From NCBI GenBank assembly GCA_015521705.1, contig WANR01000033.1:1-64000 (forward strand): DNA of 64,000 bases, in the 5' to 3' direction. A model generated the notes under the pieces. The model was not told the origin of the DNA, made no database searches, and saw nothing but the letters and a program-made list of their open reading frames with translations. Every line of letters begins with the position of its first letter. Position 1 is the first letter of the stretch. A program made the position numbers and the translations under genes. Source of the DNA: Desulfurococcales archaeon (GTDB lineage: Archaea > Thermoproteota > Thermoprotei_A > Sulfolobales > Acidilobaceae). This document shows, piece after piece, positions 24,768-33,520 of the stretch.

Positions 24768-26795
24768 CTATCGCGGGGGCTCTCCTGCGTTGGGTGATGG
24801 GGACTCCCACTCCCAAACGCTTTCCCTGCAGTCGCTTTCTCTCCCCCCGTTGCCTAGGTTCTCCTTGAACCATTCTAGGATCGCCTGGAGCCTTTCAATT
24901 CTAGACCTGGGCCTGCCGCTGCGCGACAGGTCATGGTTCTCTCCTGGGAAAATCGCTATTCTCGCCTTCACGCCTCTCACCTTGAGCGCAGTAAAGAGCT
25001 GCACCGCCTGTTCTAGGGGGCACCTATAGTCCTCTGTCGAGTGTATTATTAGGAGTGGCGTCTCGATCCTATGGGCCTTGAAGAACGGACTCTTCTCTAT
25101 ATAGCCCTGCGGGTCCTTCCACGGCTCCTCTAGCCCGTGGAGGTCTTGCGAGAACCACCAACCTATATCGCTCAGCCCCCAGAACGTGAACCAGTTACTA
25201 CAGCTCCTCTGGGTCGCTGCCGCTCTGAACCTCGAGGTTTTCGTTATTATCCAGTTGGTCATCCACCCGCCATAGCTACCGCCCGTGACGCCTCCCCTGC
25301 CTGGGTCTAGCTCGCTGTGCTTCGACAGGGCGTCATCGACTACTAGCATTAGTTCCTCGTAGTCGTCCTCTCCATATCTCCCCCTTAGATCCGCGAACTC
25401 CTCTGTATAGCCATCACTCCCCCGGGGATTGGAGTAGATCACGTAGAACCCGTTAGAGGCCAGCACGTGGAACTCGTGCATAAAGCCATAGCCGTAACTA
25501 GTCTTCGGGCCTCCATGTATGTAGAGCATCCATGGGAGGCACCTCTCGCACCTCTTATCCCTAGGGCCTAGGACCCAGTACTCGACCCAGTAGCCTCTCC
25601 TCGTTTTCACCCTATGATGGGAGAGGCTAACGCTCCTCCTAACACTCTCCCTTAGCCCCCTGTTATAGTCCGTAACCCTCTCGTAGGCCCCGTTACGCCA
25701 GATATACAGCTCCTTGGGCTCCATAGGGCTCATGGCAGTGAACGCTGCAAAGTCCCTGGAGACGCTGAACTCGTCTATAGTGTATCCCTCGAGACTGAGA
25801 GCCTCGCCCACAGACCCGCTTGAGGGGTCATAGTGGTACACCTTCACCCTACCACCCTCGTTTACCGGGAAGAGTAGCTTACCGTCAGGGCCGACCTGGA
25901 GATCCCTCGTGCACGATGGCCCCTTAACATCGCTGTTAACCCCATTAACCGTGTTCCTGTCCATGCCGCATGTAATGCACCTAGCCTTCCCAGTGTCTAC
26001 CTCGACCTCGTAGATCTTGTGGTGCGTGGCAAACCCCCTCTCCCTCCTATGCCCCCTGACATAGAGTCTTTCCCCGTTACTGCTGAATGCTAGACCGCTT
26101 ACAGTGTAGCCCTCTGCTAGTAGCCTTGTACGCCTAGATTCAAGATCTAAGAGGTGGATCCTGTGCAGGTAGGGCTCTATCATGCTCTCTGACGCCGCGT
26201 ACGCCACCATGCTGGAGTCCGGGGATACTGCGAACGCGGTAATATTGTACTCGCCGCTTGTGAGTCTTTCAACGTTACCACTGGGGTACTCTACTAGGTG
26301 CAGGTGTGAGAACCTGTCAAAGACCCACCCCTCTCCATTGAACCATAAGGGTATTCTCTCGCTTTTCAGGACGCTCCTCTCACCGTAATCCTTCCATTCC
26401 TTCTCGTCCAGCGGGATTCTTGAGAGAGCCAGGATCCCCGTCCCGTCAGGCAGCCATTCCATGGAATAAGCGCCGAACCTGAGCCTTGCAAGGATCCATG
26501 GCTCCCCCCTATCAGGGCTCACAATGCTTATAGACGCTCCCTTTTCGCCCTCCTTGAACCCCCTCCTACTAGTGAACGCTATGAGTCCCTGAGGCCCCCA
26601 CTTTGGACACCTGTCCTCGCCGCCCCCAGTTAGCGGCCTATAGGCGCCGTTCTCGAATAGCCATAAAGACGACACGTACCTATTGGCCCTGACGTCTATT
26701 TTCGTGGCCACGAAGGCTACTCTCCCGCCCGGGCCTGTTTCAGGGCTGGATACAAGGACTATGCTCGACAGGGATCCAGGATCCAGGCCCAACAC
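24768..26795 (-). CDS. Prolyl oligopeptidase-family serine peptidase (S9)
   Basis: 675 residues: an N-terminal seven-bladed beta-propeller (repeated SPD/LPDG blades such as FAVSPDSSMVAYAASE and GLAFSSNGERLYV) followed by an alpha/beta hydrolase domain from about 410. The catalytic triad is Ser507 in GGSYGGWMTN, Asp in STEDYRCPLEQ and His in GENHDLSRSG. WMLYIHGGPKTSYGYG is the oxyanion region. S9 enzymes of this type are acylaminoacyl peptidases or dipeptidyl peptidases acting on short peptides in the cytoplasm. It is longer than the best-known Aeropyrum acylpeptide hydrolase, so a paralogous subfamily is likely. GTG start. Confidence 0.92.
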   Translation of the reverse strand: MLGLDPGSLSSIVLVSSPETGPGGRVAFVATKIDVRANRYVSSLWLFENGAYRPLTGGGEDRCPKWGPQGLIAFTSRRGFKEGEKGASISIVSPDRGEPWILARLRFGAYSMEWLPDGTGILALSRIPLDEKEWKDYGERSVLKSERIPLWFNGEGWVFDRFSHLHLVEYPSGNVERLTSGEYNITAFAVSPDSSMVAYAASESMIEPYLHRIHLLDLESRRTRLLAEGYTVSGLAFSSNGERLYVRGHRRERGFATHHKIYEVEVDTGKARCITCGMDRNTVNGVNSDVKGPSCTRDLQVGPDGKLLFPVNEGGRVKVYHYDPSSGSVGEALSLEGYTIDEFSVSRDFAAFTAMSPMEPKELYIWRNGAYERVTDYNRGLRESVRRSVSLSHHRVKTRRGYWVEYWVLGPRDKRCERCLPWMLYIHGGPKTSYGYGFMHEFHVLASNGFYVIYSNPRGSDGYTEEFADLRGRYGEDDYEELMLVVDDALSKHSELDPGRGGVTGGSYGGWMTNWIITKTSRFRAAATQRSCSNWFTFWGLSDIGWWFSQDLHGLEEPWKDPQGYIEKSPFFKAHRIETPLLIIHSTEDYRCPLEQAVQLFTALKVRGVKARIAIFPGENHDLSRSGRPRSRIERLQAILEWFKENLGNGGRESDCRESVWEWESPSPNAGEPPR

Positions 26796-26913
26796 ACTGA
26801 CACCCAGCTATAGAGTGGCGCCAAACCGTTATATTAGGAGATAGCTTGGGGGCCAAGCAAAAGCGCCGGCCCCAGGCCTGCGAGGCTACAAGACAGCATT
26901 AGGGGTGGCGGGT

Positions 26914-28707
26914 CTAGCGCGAGTTGGCCGCCTTATGGGTTGCAACAGCGACGGCGAACATCCCTGCAGACACTAGGATGGCAGAGGCGCCAGCGTTCAC
27001 GTCTAGATAGTACGACGCGTATACGCCGGCTATAGCGGATACAACCGCTATGCCCACGCTTTTTACCATGAACTCTACCGGCCTCCTCGATATTATGAAG
27101 GCCGTGGCCGGGGGCACCATCATAGCTGCAATGGCCGGGACGTACCCGATGGCGAAGAACGCCGTGACTATTGTCAGGGCTAGTAGTGCCAGCAGAGAGT
27201 AGTGCAAGATCCCCGTTCTTACACCCATTGCGGCTGCTATGACAGGATCCACCACGTAGACTAGCAGGTGCCTCCCTATAGCTATGGTGAACGCTATGAT
27301 CGCTAGGGAAAGCCCCACGGTTCTCGCCATCATCTCCGGCGAGACAGCTGTCACGTCAGCGAATAGCACGTCTTCTATCGATATTGTAGCCCCTCCGGCC
27401 CGTGAGAGCAGCGCTATAGATATAGAGAGCATAGTCACGAAGGTGACTGCTATGACAACGTCGGCCCTTAGCCTGGTGCGCCTCTCCACGGCGCTGACGC
27501 TGAGAGCCACGAATAGGCCTGCAGCCAGGGCTCCGAAGTAAAAGCTGGCCCCAATGAAGTATGCGACGACCAGGCCAGCTAGGGCCCCGTGGGCCAGCGC
27601 ATCGCCGAAGATCGCCCATCCCCTGATGACGGCGAATGAGCCCACAAGGGCAGAGGCAGCCATAGCAGCTATGAGGGTAAGGGTTCCCCTGATCATGAAG
27701 TCGTATCTGAAGGGCTCGAGGATGAAGAGGGAACCCTTGTAAACGCTCTCTCCAGCGCTGGCCTGCCCGTTTTCCCGGCCCCTGGCAAGGTTCTCGACTA
27801 GAGTCATAGTGTTGGCCTTCATGAGTTCTTCGTAGCTACTAACACCTAGCTGTGGCGCTAGGGATTCTATGTAGAGGAACTCTACAGTCCTGACTCCTGC
27901 CTCCTCGGAAATCGTCTCGAGGACCTCCCTTAGCGTCGTGCCTGCCTCCTCATATTCTATGAAGGCTACCCTCACTCCTTTCTCGATCATGGCGTCTAGT
28001 AGTCTCGTAACACTGCCTGCCGTGGGCTCGTAGGTTCCAGGCCTTGCCACTATGAAGCCCACGACCTCGAACCCGTATCTCTCGGCGTAGTATCTCATGG
28101 TGTCCCTGACGGTGACAAGTAGTCTTTGGTCCTCGGGTATCAGCGAAACCTTCTCCTTTATCCACTCATCCAGCTCTAGGAGTCTCTCCCTCAACTGGGC
28201 GGCCCTGGACTCATAGTACTGCCTCCCCTCCGGGTCTACCCTGGAGAGTATATCTACCAGGTAGTCCAGGGAGTTAGCGGTTCTCAGCGGGTCTAGCCAG
28301 AAATACGGGTTGTCTTCCGAAGCTATCCCGGCAGGCTCTAGGACGTCTAAGAGCCTTACGACGCCCCTATATTCCCTGATACTCTTAGCGTACTCCCCTA
28401 GGACCTCCTCGCTCCCATACCCCACGTATATGAAGATGCTTGCCTCCTCGATTCTCGCAGAGTCTCTTGGGGTTAGCTCGTAAGTAATAACGGCTATGCC
28501 TGGGCTTACGAGGCTTTCCACTGTAGCCCTCTCCCCAGCTATCCCGGATATAATGTCGGCCAGGACTGGCAGGGTAACTAGTATGTACGGCTTGTCCCCG
28601 CTGTCCTCCAGGGGCACGGTTCCAGCATAAGCTGTAGGGACCGCAAGAGCCAGTAGCAATAATAATAGAAGCGCGTAGGCGATCCTGCCGCTCAACCCCA
28701 TGCTCAC
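26914..28707 (-). CDS. Fused metal ABC transporter: binding protein plus permease
   Basis: 597 residues. Residues 1-28 are a signal peptide (LLLLLLLALAVPTAYAG). Residues about 40-325 are a cluster A-I (ZnuA/TroA) metal-binding protein: ILVTLPVLADIISGIAGE, NPYFWLDPLRTANSLDYLVDIL, a connecting long helix and FIEYEEAGTTLREVLETISEEAG. From about 338 the chain is an ABC-3 (ZnuB/MntB) permease with about eight helices: GSFAVIRGWAIFGDALAHGALAG, RLRADVVIAVTFVTMLS, VDPVIAAAMGVRT and GYVPAIAAMMVPPATAF. Usually these are two genes. The ZnuA histidine positions are partly replaced: an Asp-rich DPLRT where HxWLDP is common. It overlaps the ATPase gene by 4 bases. Confidence 0.88.
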   Translation of the reverse strand: MSMGLSGRIAYALLLLLLLALAVPTAYAGTVPLEDSGDKPYILVTLPVLADIISGIAGERATVESLVSPGIAVITYELTPRDSARIEEASIFIYVGYGSEEVLGEYAKSIREYRGVVRLLDVLEPAGIASEDNPYFWLDPLRTANSLDYLVDILSRVDPEGRQYYESRAAQLRERLLELDEWIKEKVSLIPEDQRLLVTVRDTMRYYAERYGFEVVGFIVARPGTYEPTAGSVTRLLDAMIEKGVRVAFIEYEEAGTTLREVLETISEEAGVRTVEFLYIESLAPQLGVSSYEELMKANTMTLVENLARGRENGQASAGESVYKGSLFILEPFRYDFMIRGTLTLIAAMAASALVGSFAVIRGWAIFGDALAHGALAGLVVAYFIGASFYFGALAAGLFVALSVSAVERRTRLRADVVIAVTFVTMLSISIALLSRAGGATISIEDVLFADVTAVSPEMMARTVGLSLAIIAFTIAIGRHLLVYVVDPVIAAAMGVRTGILHYSLLALLALTIVTAFFAIGYVPAIAAMMVPPATAFIISRRPVEFMVKSVGIAVVSAIAGVYASYYLDVNAGASAILVSAGMFAVAVATHKAANSR

Positions 28708-29462
28708 CCGCTGCTCCCACCAGCCATGCTGGGGTTCAGTCTGGGGAGAACCTCTTCGGGCTTCCCTACAGCTAGTATCCTCCTATTTACGTAGATCACC
28801 CTGTCTACAGCGTCCAGGCCGTTCATGTGGTGCTCCGCTATGATTACGAGCTTGCCCCTCTTCTTCTCCCTGACAAGGAGGTCCATTATTATGGACTCGC
28901 TCTGGGCATCTATGGACTCGAAGGGCTCGTCTAAGAGGTATATTTGTGGTTCCTGGACTAGGGCCCTGGCTATGAGGGCTCTAGCCAGCATGCCGCCGGA
29001 GAGCTCGGACAGCTTCTTGTGGGCCTTGTCTGAGAGCCCCACCAGTTCTATGCTCTCGTTAACTATTCTCACGTCCTCCTCTGGCAGCCTAAAGAGCGCC
29101 CCAAAACGGGGACGCCTCCCCAGGGACACGAGATCCCAGAGCGTGAGAGGCGCGTATATGTTGAGCTCGCTGATCTGGGGGACGTAGCCTATGAGCCTCC
29201 TTACATCATTATCTTTGGAGGGGTCCCTGCCGAGGACCAGCACTCTCCCTTTCTCAGGCTTTACGAGCCCGAGTAGTGTCTTGATTATAGTGCTCTTACC
29301 GCCCCCATTGGGCCCGGCTAGTAGCACCATCTCGCCCAGCTCGGCCTTGAAGGAGACCCCTTCTATGGCTGGCGGCGAGTTTTGGGAGTACCTGACAGTA
29401 ACGTTCTCCATGATGCATGCTGGCGCTTTAGCTCCCAGTGTCAATTTAGATTCACCTAACAT
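28704..29462 (-). CDS. Metal ABC transporter ATPase (ZnuC/MntA type)
   Basis: 252 residues: Walker A GPNGGGKST, Q-loop VPQISELNIYAP, signature LSGGMLARALIARAL (GG with Met where Q is usual), Walker B IYLLDEPFESID, and H-loop IIAEHHMNGLD. The pair with an ABC-3 permease marks a zinc/manganese importer. ATG at 29460-29462 sits in the centre of a perfect palindrome, and the predicted TATA places transcription start within a few bases of it, so the message is probably leaderless. First gene of the operon. Confidence 0.9.
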   Translation of the reverse strand: MLGESKLTLGAKAPACIMENVTVRYSQNSPPAIEGVSFKAELGEMVLLAGPNGGGKSTIIKTLLGLVKPEKGRVLVLGRDPSKDNDVRRLIGYVPQISELNIYAPLTLWDLVSLGRRPRFGALFRLPEEDVRIVNESIELVGLSDKAHKKLSELSGGMLARALIARALVQEPQIYLLDEPFESIDAQSESIIMDLLVREKKRGKLVIIAEHHMNGLDAVDRVIYVNRRILAVGKPEEVLPRLNPSMAGGSSG

Positions 29463-29469
29463 TGTTAGG
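29455..29469. promoter_or_regulatory. Perfect palindrome over the metal transporter start, likely operator
   Basis: CCTAAC-ATT-GTTAGG is a 6+3+6 inverted repeat containing the ATPase start codon. A TATA-like element on the minus strand lies about 25 bp upstream (29483-29492), so a bound protein would block initiation directly. The half-site CCTAAC/GTTAGG is reminiscent of DtxR-family sites. Regulator assignment is inferred. Confidence 0.55.
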
Positions 29470-29482
29470 CCAGGCTAAATCC

Positions 29483-29492
29483 TATTAATATG
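29483..29492 (-). promoter_or_regulatory. TATA box of the metal transporter operon
   Basis: CATATTAATA on the minus strand, about 25 bp before the ATG at 29462. Implies a leaderless transcript overlapping the palindrome. Confidence 0.5.
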
Positions 29493-29587
29493 TTTATCCG
29501 GCGCCTGGCGGAGCACAGCGTGGGTAGGCGCTAAAACTGGGCAAGCTACAAAACAATCACAGAATATTGGGAGGCACGGGAGAACTC

Positions 29588-30010
29588 ATGCCCAGCTATT
29601 ACTGGAAGGATCCGCCGGACTGTAGCTATATCCTGTCACGGTACTCATGGCTCGTGCCTCTGGTTTGGGCTGTGAGGGAGGGCGCGTCTGGTATACGCGA
29701 GGTAAGGGAGCTTCTGGGCTGCAATAGTAGGTTGGCGAAGTCCCTCATACACTATGGTCTCAGGCTTGGAGTCCTAGGTCCTGGAATGGAGCTAGCCGCT
29801 TGCCGTGTAAACCCCCCGGTTTACAGGGTTTTGTCACGATACCTAGCAATAGATAAATCCTACCTAGTGTATTGCAGGGTAACCCGCAAGAAGGTGCGCT
29901 GCAGCAGGACGGCCTGGAAAGGGTTTCACACAATTATACGGGCCGGGCCTAGAGACTTAAAGGGCGGCCTAAAAGGGGTGCTCACGGTAATAGGGCAGCC
30001 TTTCAGGTAA
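29588..30010 (+). CDS. Small protein with predicted HTH, unknown function
   Basis: About 140 residues from ATG at 29588; a TTG at 29567 is the other option. A GGGAG site lies 6 bases before the ATG. GASGIREVRELLGCNSRLAKSLIHYG reads like a helix-turn-helix with its recognition helix, so DNA binding is plausible. Several Cys (DCSYIL, LGCNS, AACRV, VYCRV, VRCSR) are spread along the chain. The C-terminus is basic (KGGLKGVLTVIGQPFR). It is divergent from the metal transporter and could be a local regulator, but I recognise no family. Confidence 0.6.
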   Translation: MPSYYWKDPPDCSYILSRYSWLVPLVWAVREGASGIREVRELLGCNSRLAKSLIHYGLRLGVLGPGMELAACRVNPPVYRVLSRYLAIDKSYLVYCRVTRKKVRCSRTAWKGFHTIIRAGPRDLKGGLKGVLTVIGQPFR

Positions 30011-30045
30011 GGCACGCCCTAGCCGCTGAACTGGCCCCAGGGCCA

Positions 30046-30312
30046 TTAGCCGAACTCGAATAGATCCTCTATGAACTCGAATAGACCCCTCTTCTTTTTA
30101 CGCTTAACACGCTTCTCCTCCACTTGCTTAAATTCCTCGTGCGACTTGTATTCTGCCTCGTACTCTTTGATCTTTGCCACTAACTTGTTCAGCTCCCCGC
30201 CGTCGAGCCAGACCCCATGGCACTTCACACAGTAATCCACCTCTATTTCATACACTATTCTCGGCTTTAGCTCGACACCGCAGAGAGGGCACAGCTTAAC
30301 CATATTATACAC
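30046..30312 (-). CDS. zf-TFIIB-type zinc ribbon protein
   Basis: 88 residues: a zinc ribbon CPLC (8-11) ... CVKC (28-31) followed by HGVWLDGGELNKLVAKI, the recognisable zf-TFIIB (small putative zinc-ribbon) pattern, then a Glu/Lys-rich helix and a basic KKKKRG near the end before FEFIEDLFEFG. Such proteins are common in bacteria and archaea, with no fixed function. ATG start on the second or first Met (MYNM); a minus TATA near 30340 is likely. Confidence 0.85.
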   Translation of the reverse strand: MYNMVKLCPLCGVELKPRIVYEIEVDYCVKCHGVWLDGGELNKLVAKIKEYEAEYKSHEEFKQVEEKRVKRKKKRGLFEFIEDLFEFG

Positions 30313-30578
30313 CTCCGGATTCGTCTTTACGCACCATAGTTATTAAACTTGGCCTTGCTCGGCCTTAGCCTTTACGGCCCTGCTGGTTTGTCGGGGTGCA
30401 GGCTACGGAGTAATCGCTGGAAGACCCGTGCAGCGGCCTCCTCACGTTATTCCGGGGTAGCATTTAAGGATCCCCTGGAATAAACTCTATTTGGTGGGAT
30501 GAGGAAGCGGGCAGCATGGGATCGGTGACGTTGCCTAGTTCACGCTGACCACCTCTCATGCCCATCGGGTGCTATCGG

Positions 30579-31049
30579 ATGGAGACCAGAGTTGTTGAGG
30601 GTGCTATAGTTATTCTGGATCTGGATAGGTTTGGAGAAGAGGTTGAGAAGAGGGGTCTAAGCGAGTACTCTCCCAACATTGCCACGGGAACCCTTACAAG
30701 CCTAGTCGAGGCCTTCGTGTCCAAGTGGAGTGCCGTAGTCCTGTACGGGCTCGATCATGCTAGGGGGACAGAGGAGGCTGTCATTGTGGTTCCCGGCGTG
30801 GATCCCTGGGAGCTTGAAGAGGATCTAGTCGGCATCGCTAGGGCGATAGAGGAGTTGGGTTTCTCAGTATCCATAGTGGCTGATAGGATCCCCGTAGTAG
30901 CCTATAAGCCTCTCAGGGAGAGGAGGCTCTACGAGCCCCATTATAGGAGGGTCAAGCGCCTTCTAGCCTCTGTTAAGAGGCGTGGGGGAGGCATGGTTGT
31001 TATCGAGGGTAGCGTAGCCTACAAGATAGGCGGCTCCCGGAGTGGCTGA
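30579..31049 (+). CDS. Conserved-looking archaeal protein with a possible palm-type fold
   Basis: About 156 residues from the ATG at 30579, chosen because GGGTG lies 7 bases upstream; an in-frame ATG at 30558 lacks one. It begins with a hydrophobic strand and an acidic turn VILDLDRFGEEVEKRGLSEYSP, then VEAFVSKWSAVVLYGLDHARGTEEAVIVVPG, then a basic tail (RRVKRLLASVKRRGGG). ILDLDRF resembles the metal-binding first strand of GGDEF/adenylyl-cyclase palm domains, though the second acidic motif is not clear. I do not assign a function. It is upstream of tbp. Confidence 0.6.
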   Translation: METRVVEGAIVILDLDRFGEEVEKRGLSEYSPNIATGTLTSLVEAFVSKWSAVVLYGLDHARGTEEAVIVVPGVDPWELEEDLVGIARAIEELGFSVSIVADRIPVVAYKPLRERRLYEPHYRRVKRLLASVKRRGGGMVVIEGSVAYKIGGSRSG

Positions 31050-31134
31050 CTTCTCCACTCACCTGAAGACCCGGCCTTTATGGGTAAATATGGGGGCTTT
31101 ATGCGGCAAAAACAAAATAAAGGTTTTTAATAGG

Positions 31135-31144
31135 CTTTATAAAG
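31135..31144 (+). promoter_or_regulatory. Palindromic TATA box before tbp
   Basis: CTTTATAAAG is a perfect 10-bp palindrome about 23 bp before the GTG start of the TBP gene, so the message is nearly leaderless. TBP could regulate its own gene here; that is inference. Confidence 0.6.
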
Positions 31145-31166
31145 TGGCTTGGTGGTGTGCTAGGTC

Positions 31167-31760
31167 GTGGCTTTGGGTCGAAGCTTCTCTGGTAGCCCTC
31201 AGCCAGAGCATAGCATTGAGAACATAGTTGCTACTGTCATCCTAGAGCACTCTCTCGACCTCAACCTGATAGAGACCAGGATACCCGATGTCGATTACAA
31301 CCCAGACCAGTTCCCCGGGCTTGTCTATAGGCTCCACAACCCTAAGGTCACGGCCCTGATCTTCAAGTCAGGCAAAATGGTTATAACGGGGGCTAAGAGC
31401 ATTAAGCAGCTAATACACTCGGTCAAGAGGATCCTGAAAACTTTAATGGACAACGGCATACCGATCTATGGGAAACCGCAGATACAGATCCAAAACATAG
31501 TAGCCTCGGCTAACCTGCACGTGATAGTCGACCTGGAGAAGGCGGCTTTCATACTCGAGGGCAGCATGTACGAGCCAGAGCAGTTCCCCGGGCTCATATA
31601 CAGGATGCCTAAGCCCAGGGTCGTTTTACTGATCTTTAGTAGCGGGAAGATGGTTATAACGGGGGCTAAGAGGGAGGAAGAGGTGGGCATAGCTGTTAAC
31701 GAGATATACAACACGCTTAAAAACAACTCGTGCATAGTCAGCGAGCAGTACTACTACTAA
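31167..31760 (+). CDS. tbp: TATA-box-binding protein
   Basis: General transcription factor that bends TATA DNA and recruits TFB and RNA polymerase. The 197 residues contain two direct repeats. Repeat one runs from [18 protein letters not shown] to [12 protein letters not shown] and repeat two from [24 protein letters not shown] to [12 protein letters not shown]. Each has the paired hallmark [12 protein letters not shown] ([24 protein letters not shown]). The C-terminus ends EQYYY, lacking the long acidic tail of some archaeal TBPs. GTG start with a GGTGGTG site. Confidence 0.97.
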   Translation: MALGRSFSGSPQPEHSIENIVATVILEHSLDLNLIETRIPDVDYNPDQFPGLVYRLHNPKVTALIFKSGKMVITGAKSIKQLIHSVKRILKTLMDNGIPIYGKPQIQIQNIVASANLHVIVDLEKAAFILEGSMYEPEQFPGLIYRMPKPRVVLLIFSSGKMVITGAKREEEVGIAVNEIYNTLKNNSCIVSEQYYY

Positions 31761-31836
31761 CCACATAGCTAGTATGCAAACCCATAAGGGCTTGTATGCC
31801 CGCCTCCTGCCCCATACTCCACGCTTCTAGGCGCTT

Positions 31837-32604
31837 CTAGGCAGTAAGATCTACAAGCTCGGCCAGCCTTGCCAGGGGTATCACGCCTAGCTTGTCATCA
31901 TATATCAGGGGCACGGCGTCTTCGACTACTCCCCGCTCCTTTATCATTGGTGAAAGATAGTTGTCCCTGTGGAGCGACACGTCGTTACCAGCCTGGTACG
32001 CCCCTATGGGGGGGAGAACTAGCGCCCTGCTGCCATCCTTCATTGGTACTGAGAGGTAGACTGGCAGCTTTATCTTGGATCCCCCGATGCTAACGTTTAT
32101 CGCCGGGTGCTCATGGCCGAGTATTGCAAAGTCAAAGCCCCTAACATCCTTGTGTCCGTGGGTCACCGTGATCCCAGAGCCCAGGTCCAGCCTCTCTTCG
32201 ACGAATTCCACTCCAAGGGACTTAAGAATCCCGGAGACGTAGTTGTCATGGTTACCCCTAACCACTATCACCTCTCTAAACCCTGCATCGAACGCCTCCC
32301 TGACAAGCTTCGGCACCTCGAGCTTCTCTTGTCTCGTTAGCTTCTCGAAGACATGCTTTATATCCCCGTTAATGACTAGCCTCGAAGCCCCAGTTTCCTC
32401 CTTAGCCCTCTTAATGAGTTCTACAGCCTTTCGTAGCTGAACCATGGGCAGGAAGACGCCTGTCCTCGCGAGCGCGGACTCGTAGCCCAGATGCACGTCT
32501 GCCACAACAACTATGTCGCTCCTTGGGAGAAACACCGCGGGGCTCCTCGATAGGGCCCATATCCCTCTAACGATTTCTAAGCGTCCACCACTACCCTTCA
32601 ACAC
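31837..32604 (-). CDS. Calcineurin-like metallophosphoesterase
   Basis: 255 residues with the five dimetal motifs: VVADVHLGYES, LVINGDIKHVFEK, VRGNHDNYV, TVTHGHKD and ILGHEHPAI. Archaeal members of this group are often encoded near Lhr-type helicases and are called DNA-repair-type or ICC-like phosphoesterases; no helicase is adjacent here. Cytoplasmic. The activity (phosphodiesterase or nuclease) cannot be told from the sequence alone. Confidence 0.9.
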   Translation of the reverse strand: MLKGSGGRLEIVRGIWALSRSPAVFLPRSDIVVVADVHLGYESALARTGVFLPMVQLRKAVELIKRAKEETGASRLVINGDIKHVFEKLTRQEKLEVPKLVREAFDAGFREVIVVRGNHDNYVSGILKSLGVEFVEERLDLGSGITVTHGHKDVRGFDFAILGHEHPAINVSIGGSKIKLPVYLSVPMKDGSRALVLPPIGAYQAGNDVSLHRDNYLSPMIKERGVVEDAVPLIYDDKLGVIPLARLAELVDLTA

Positions 32605-32900
32605 CGACCCCTTTCTGGAACAGGCTCTAGTCTTTAAGGGGTAGAGTCCAACGGTAATACTTTTTGGGAGGAGACTTTTATGGTTACAGAGCGTTTAGCT
32701 GGTAAGAGATCTCCTTAGCGAGAACCACTGGCAGGAGCCAGCCCAAGAAAAGCAATACCCTCCAGGCGTGCCTGAGAGAGACTCTACTCTAAAGGGTTGG
32801 GGTATGTATTGATGGGCTCGGGGCTTGTTGCCTTGTTGTATGGGGATCCTTTCCTCTGGTGGGGAGGGTGTCTGGAGGAGCCCTCCTGGCTTGGCCACTC

Positions 32901-33012
<112 letters not shown>

Positions 33013-33154
33013 ACAGCCAAGCGTCTATTAAGTGTGTCAGGGGCTTTTAAGCGTTCCTTGGGGGCTCACACCCGTGGGCTTCCTATCCTGTAATCCTGGT
33101 TTTGATGCTTGTGGGCGAATATTTATTCTCTTCGAGCCCGCGTTATCTCACTAG

Positions 33155-33520
33155 GTGTTTGTCGTGTTAGGGTTTAATCCGAGGGATCTAAGGCGCATGA
33201 TGAAGAGGATGGGGCTAGAAGTCGAGCAGGTGAGTGCGACGCTGGTTTCGGTAGAGCTAGACGATGGGTCTAGGCTGGAGGTTAGGGAGCCACAGGTCTT
33301 CATAATAAAGGCTAAGGGGCAACAGCCCATGATGTACGTTATGGGGAGTATGGTCAGGATAGAGCCCCAGGCCAGCGAATCCGAGGAGATAAGCGAGGAG
33401 GACGTGAGGCTTGTAGCAGAGCAGGCCGGCGTGAGCCTGGAAGAGGCCAGGAGGGCCCTCGAAGAGACTAAAGGCGACATAGCTGAGGCTATTCTCAGAC
33501 TTCAGGAGAAAAGAGGTTAA
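33155..33520 (+). CDS. nac: Nascent polypeptide-associated complex protein, archaeal alpha-type
   Basis: Ribosome-associated chaperone that meets new chains at the exit tunnel. The 121 residues show GFNPRDLRRMMKRMGLEVEQV (N-terminal NAC helix), FIIKAKGQQPMMYVMG (the NAC beta core) and a C-terminal UBA domain (SEEDVRLVAEQAGVSLEEARRALEETKGDIAEAILRL). GTG start; the TATA-like GAATATTTATTC lies at about 33116-33127. Its 3' end overlaps the convergent HTH gene by 26 bases. Confidence 0.95.
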   Translation: MFVVLGFNPRDLRRMMKRMGLEVEQVSATLVSVELDDGSRLEVREPQVFIIKAKGQQPMMYVMGSMVRIEPQASESEEISEEDVRLVAEQAGVSLEEARRALEETKGDIAEAILRLQEKRG

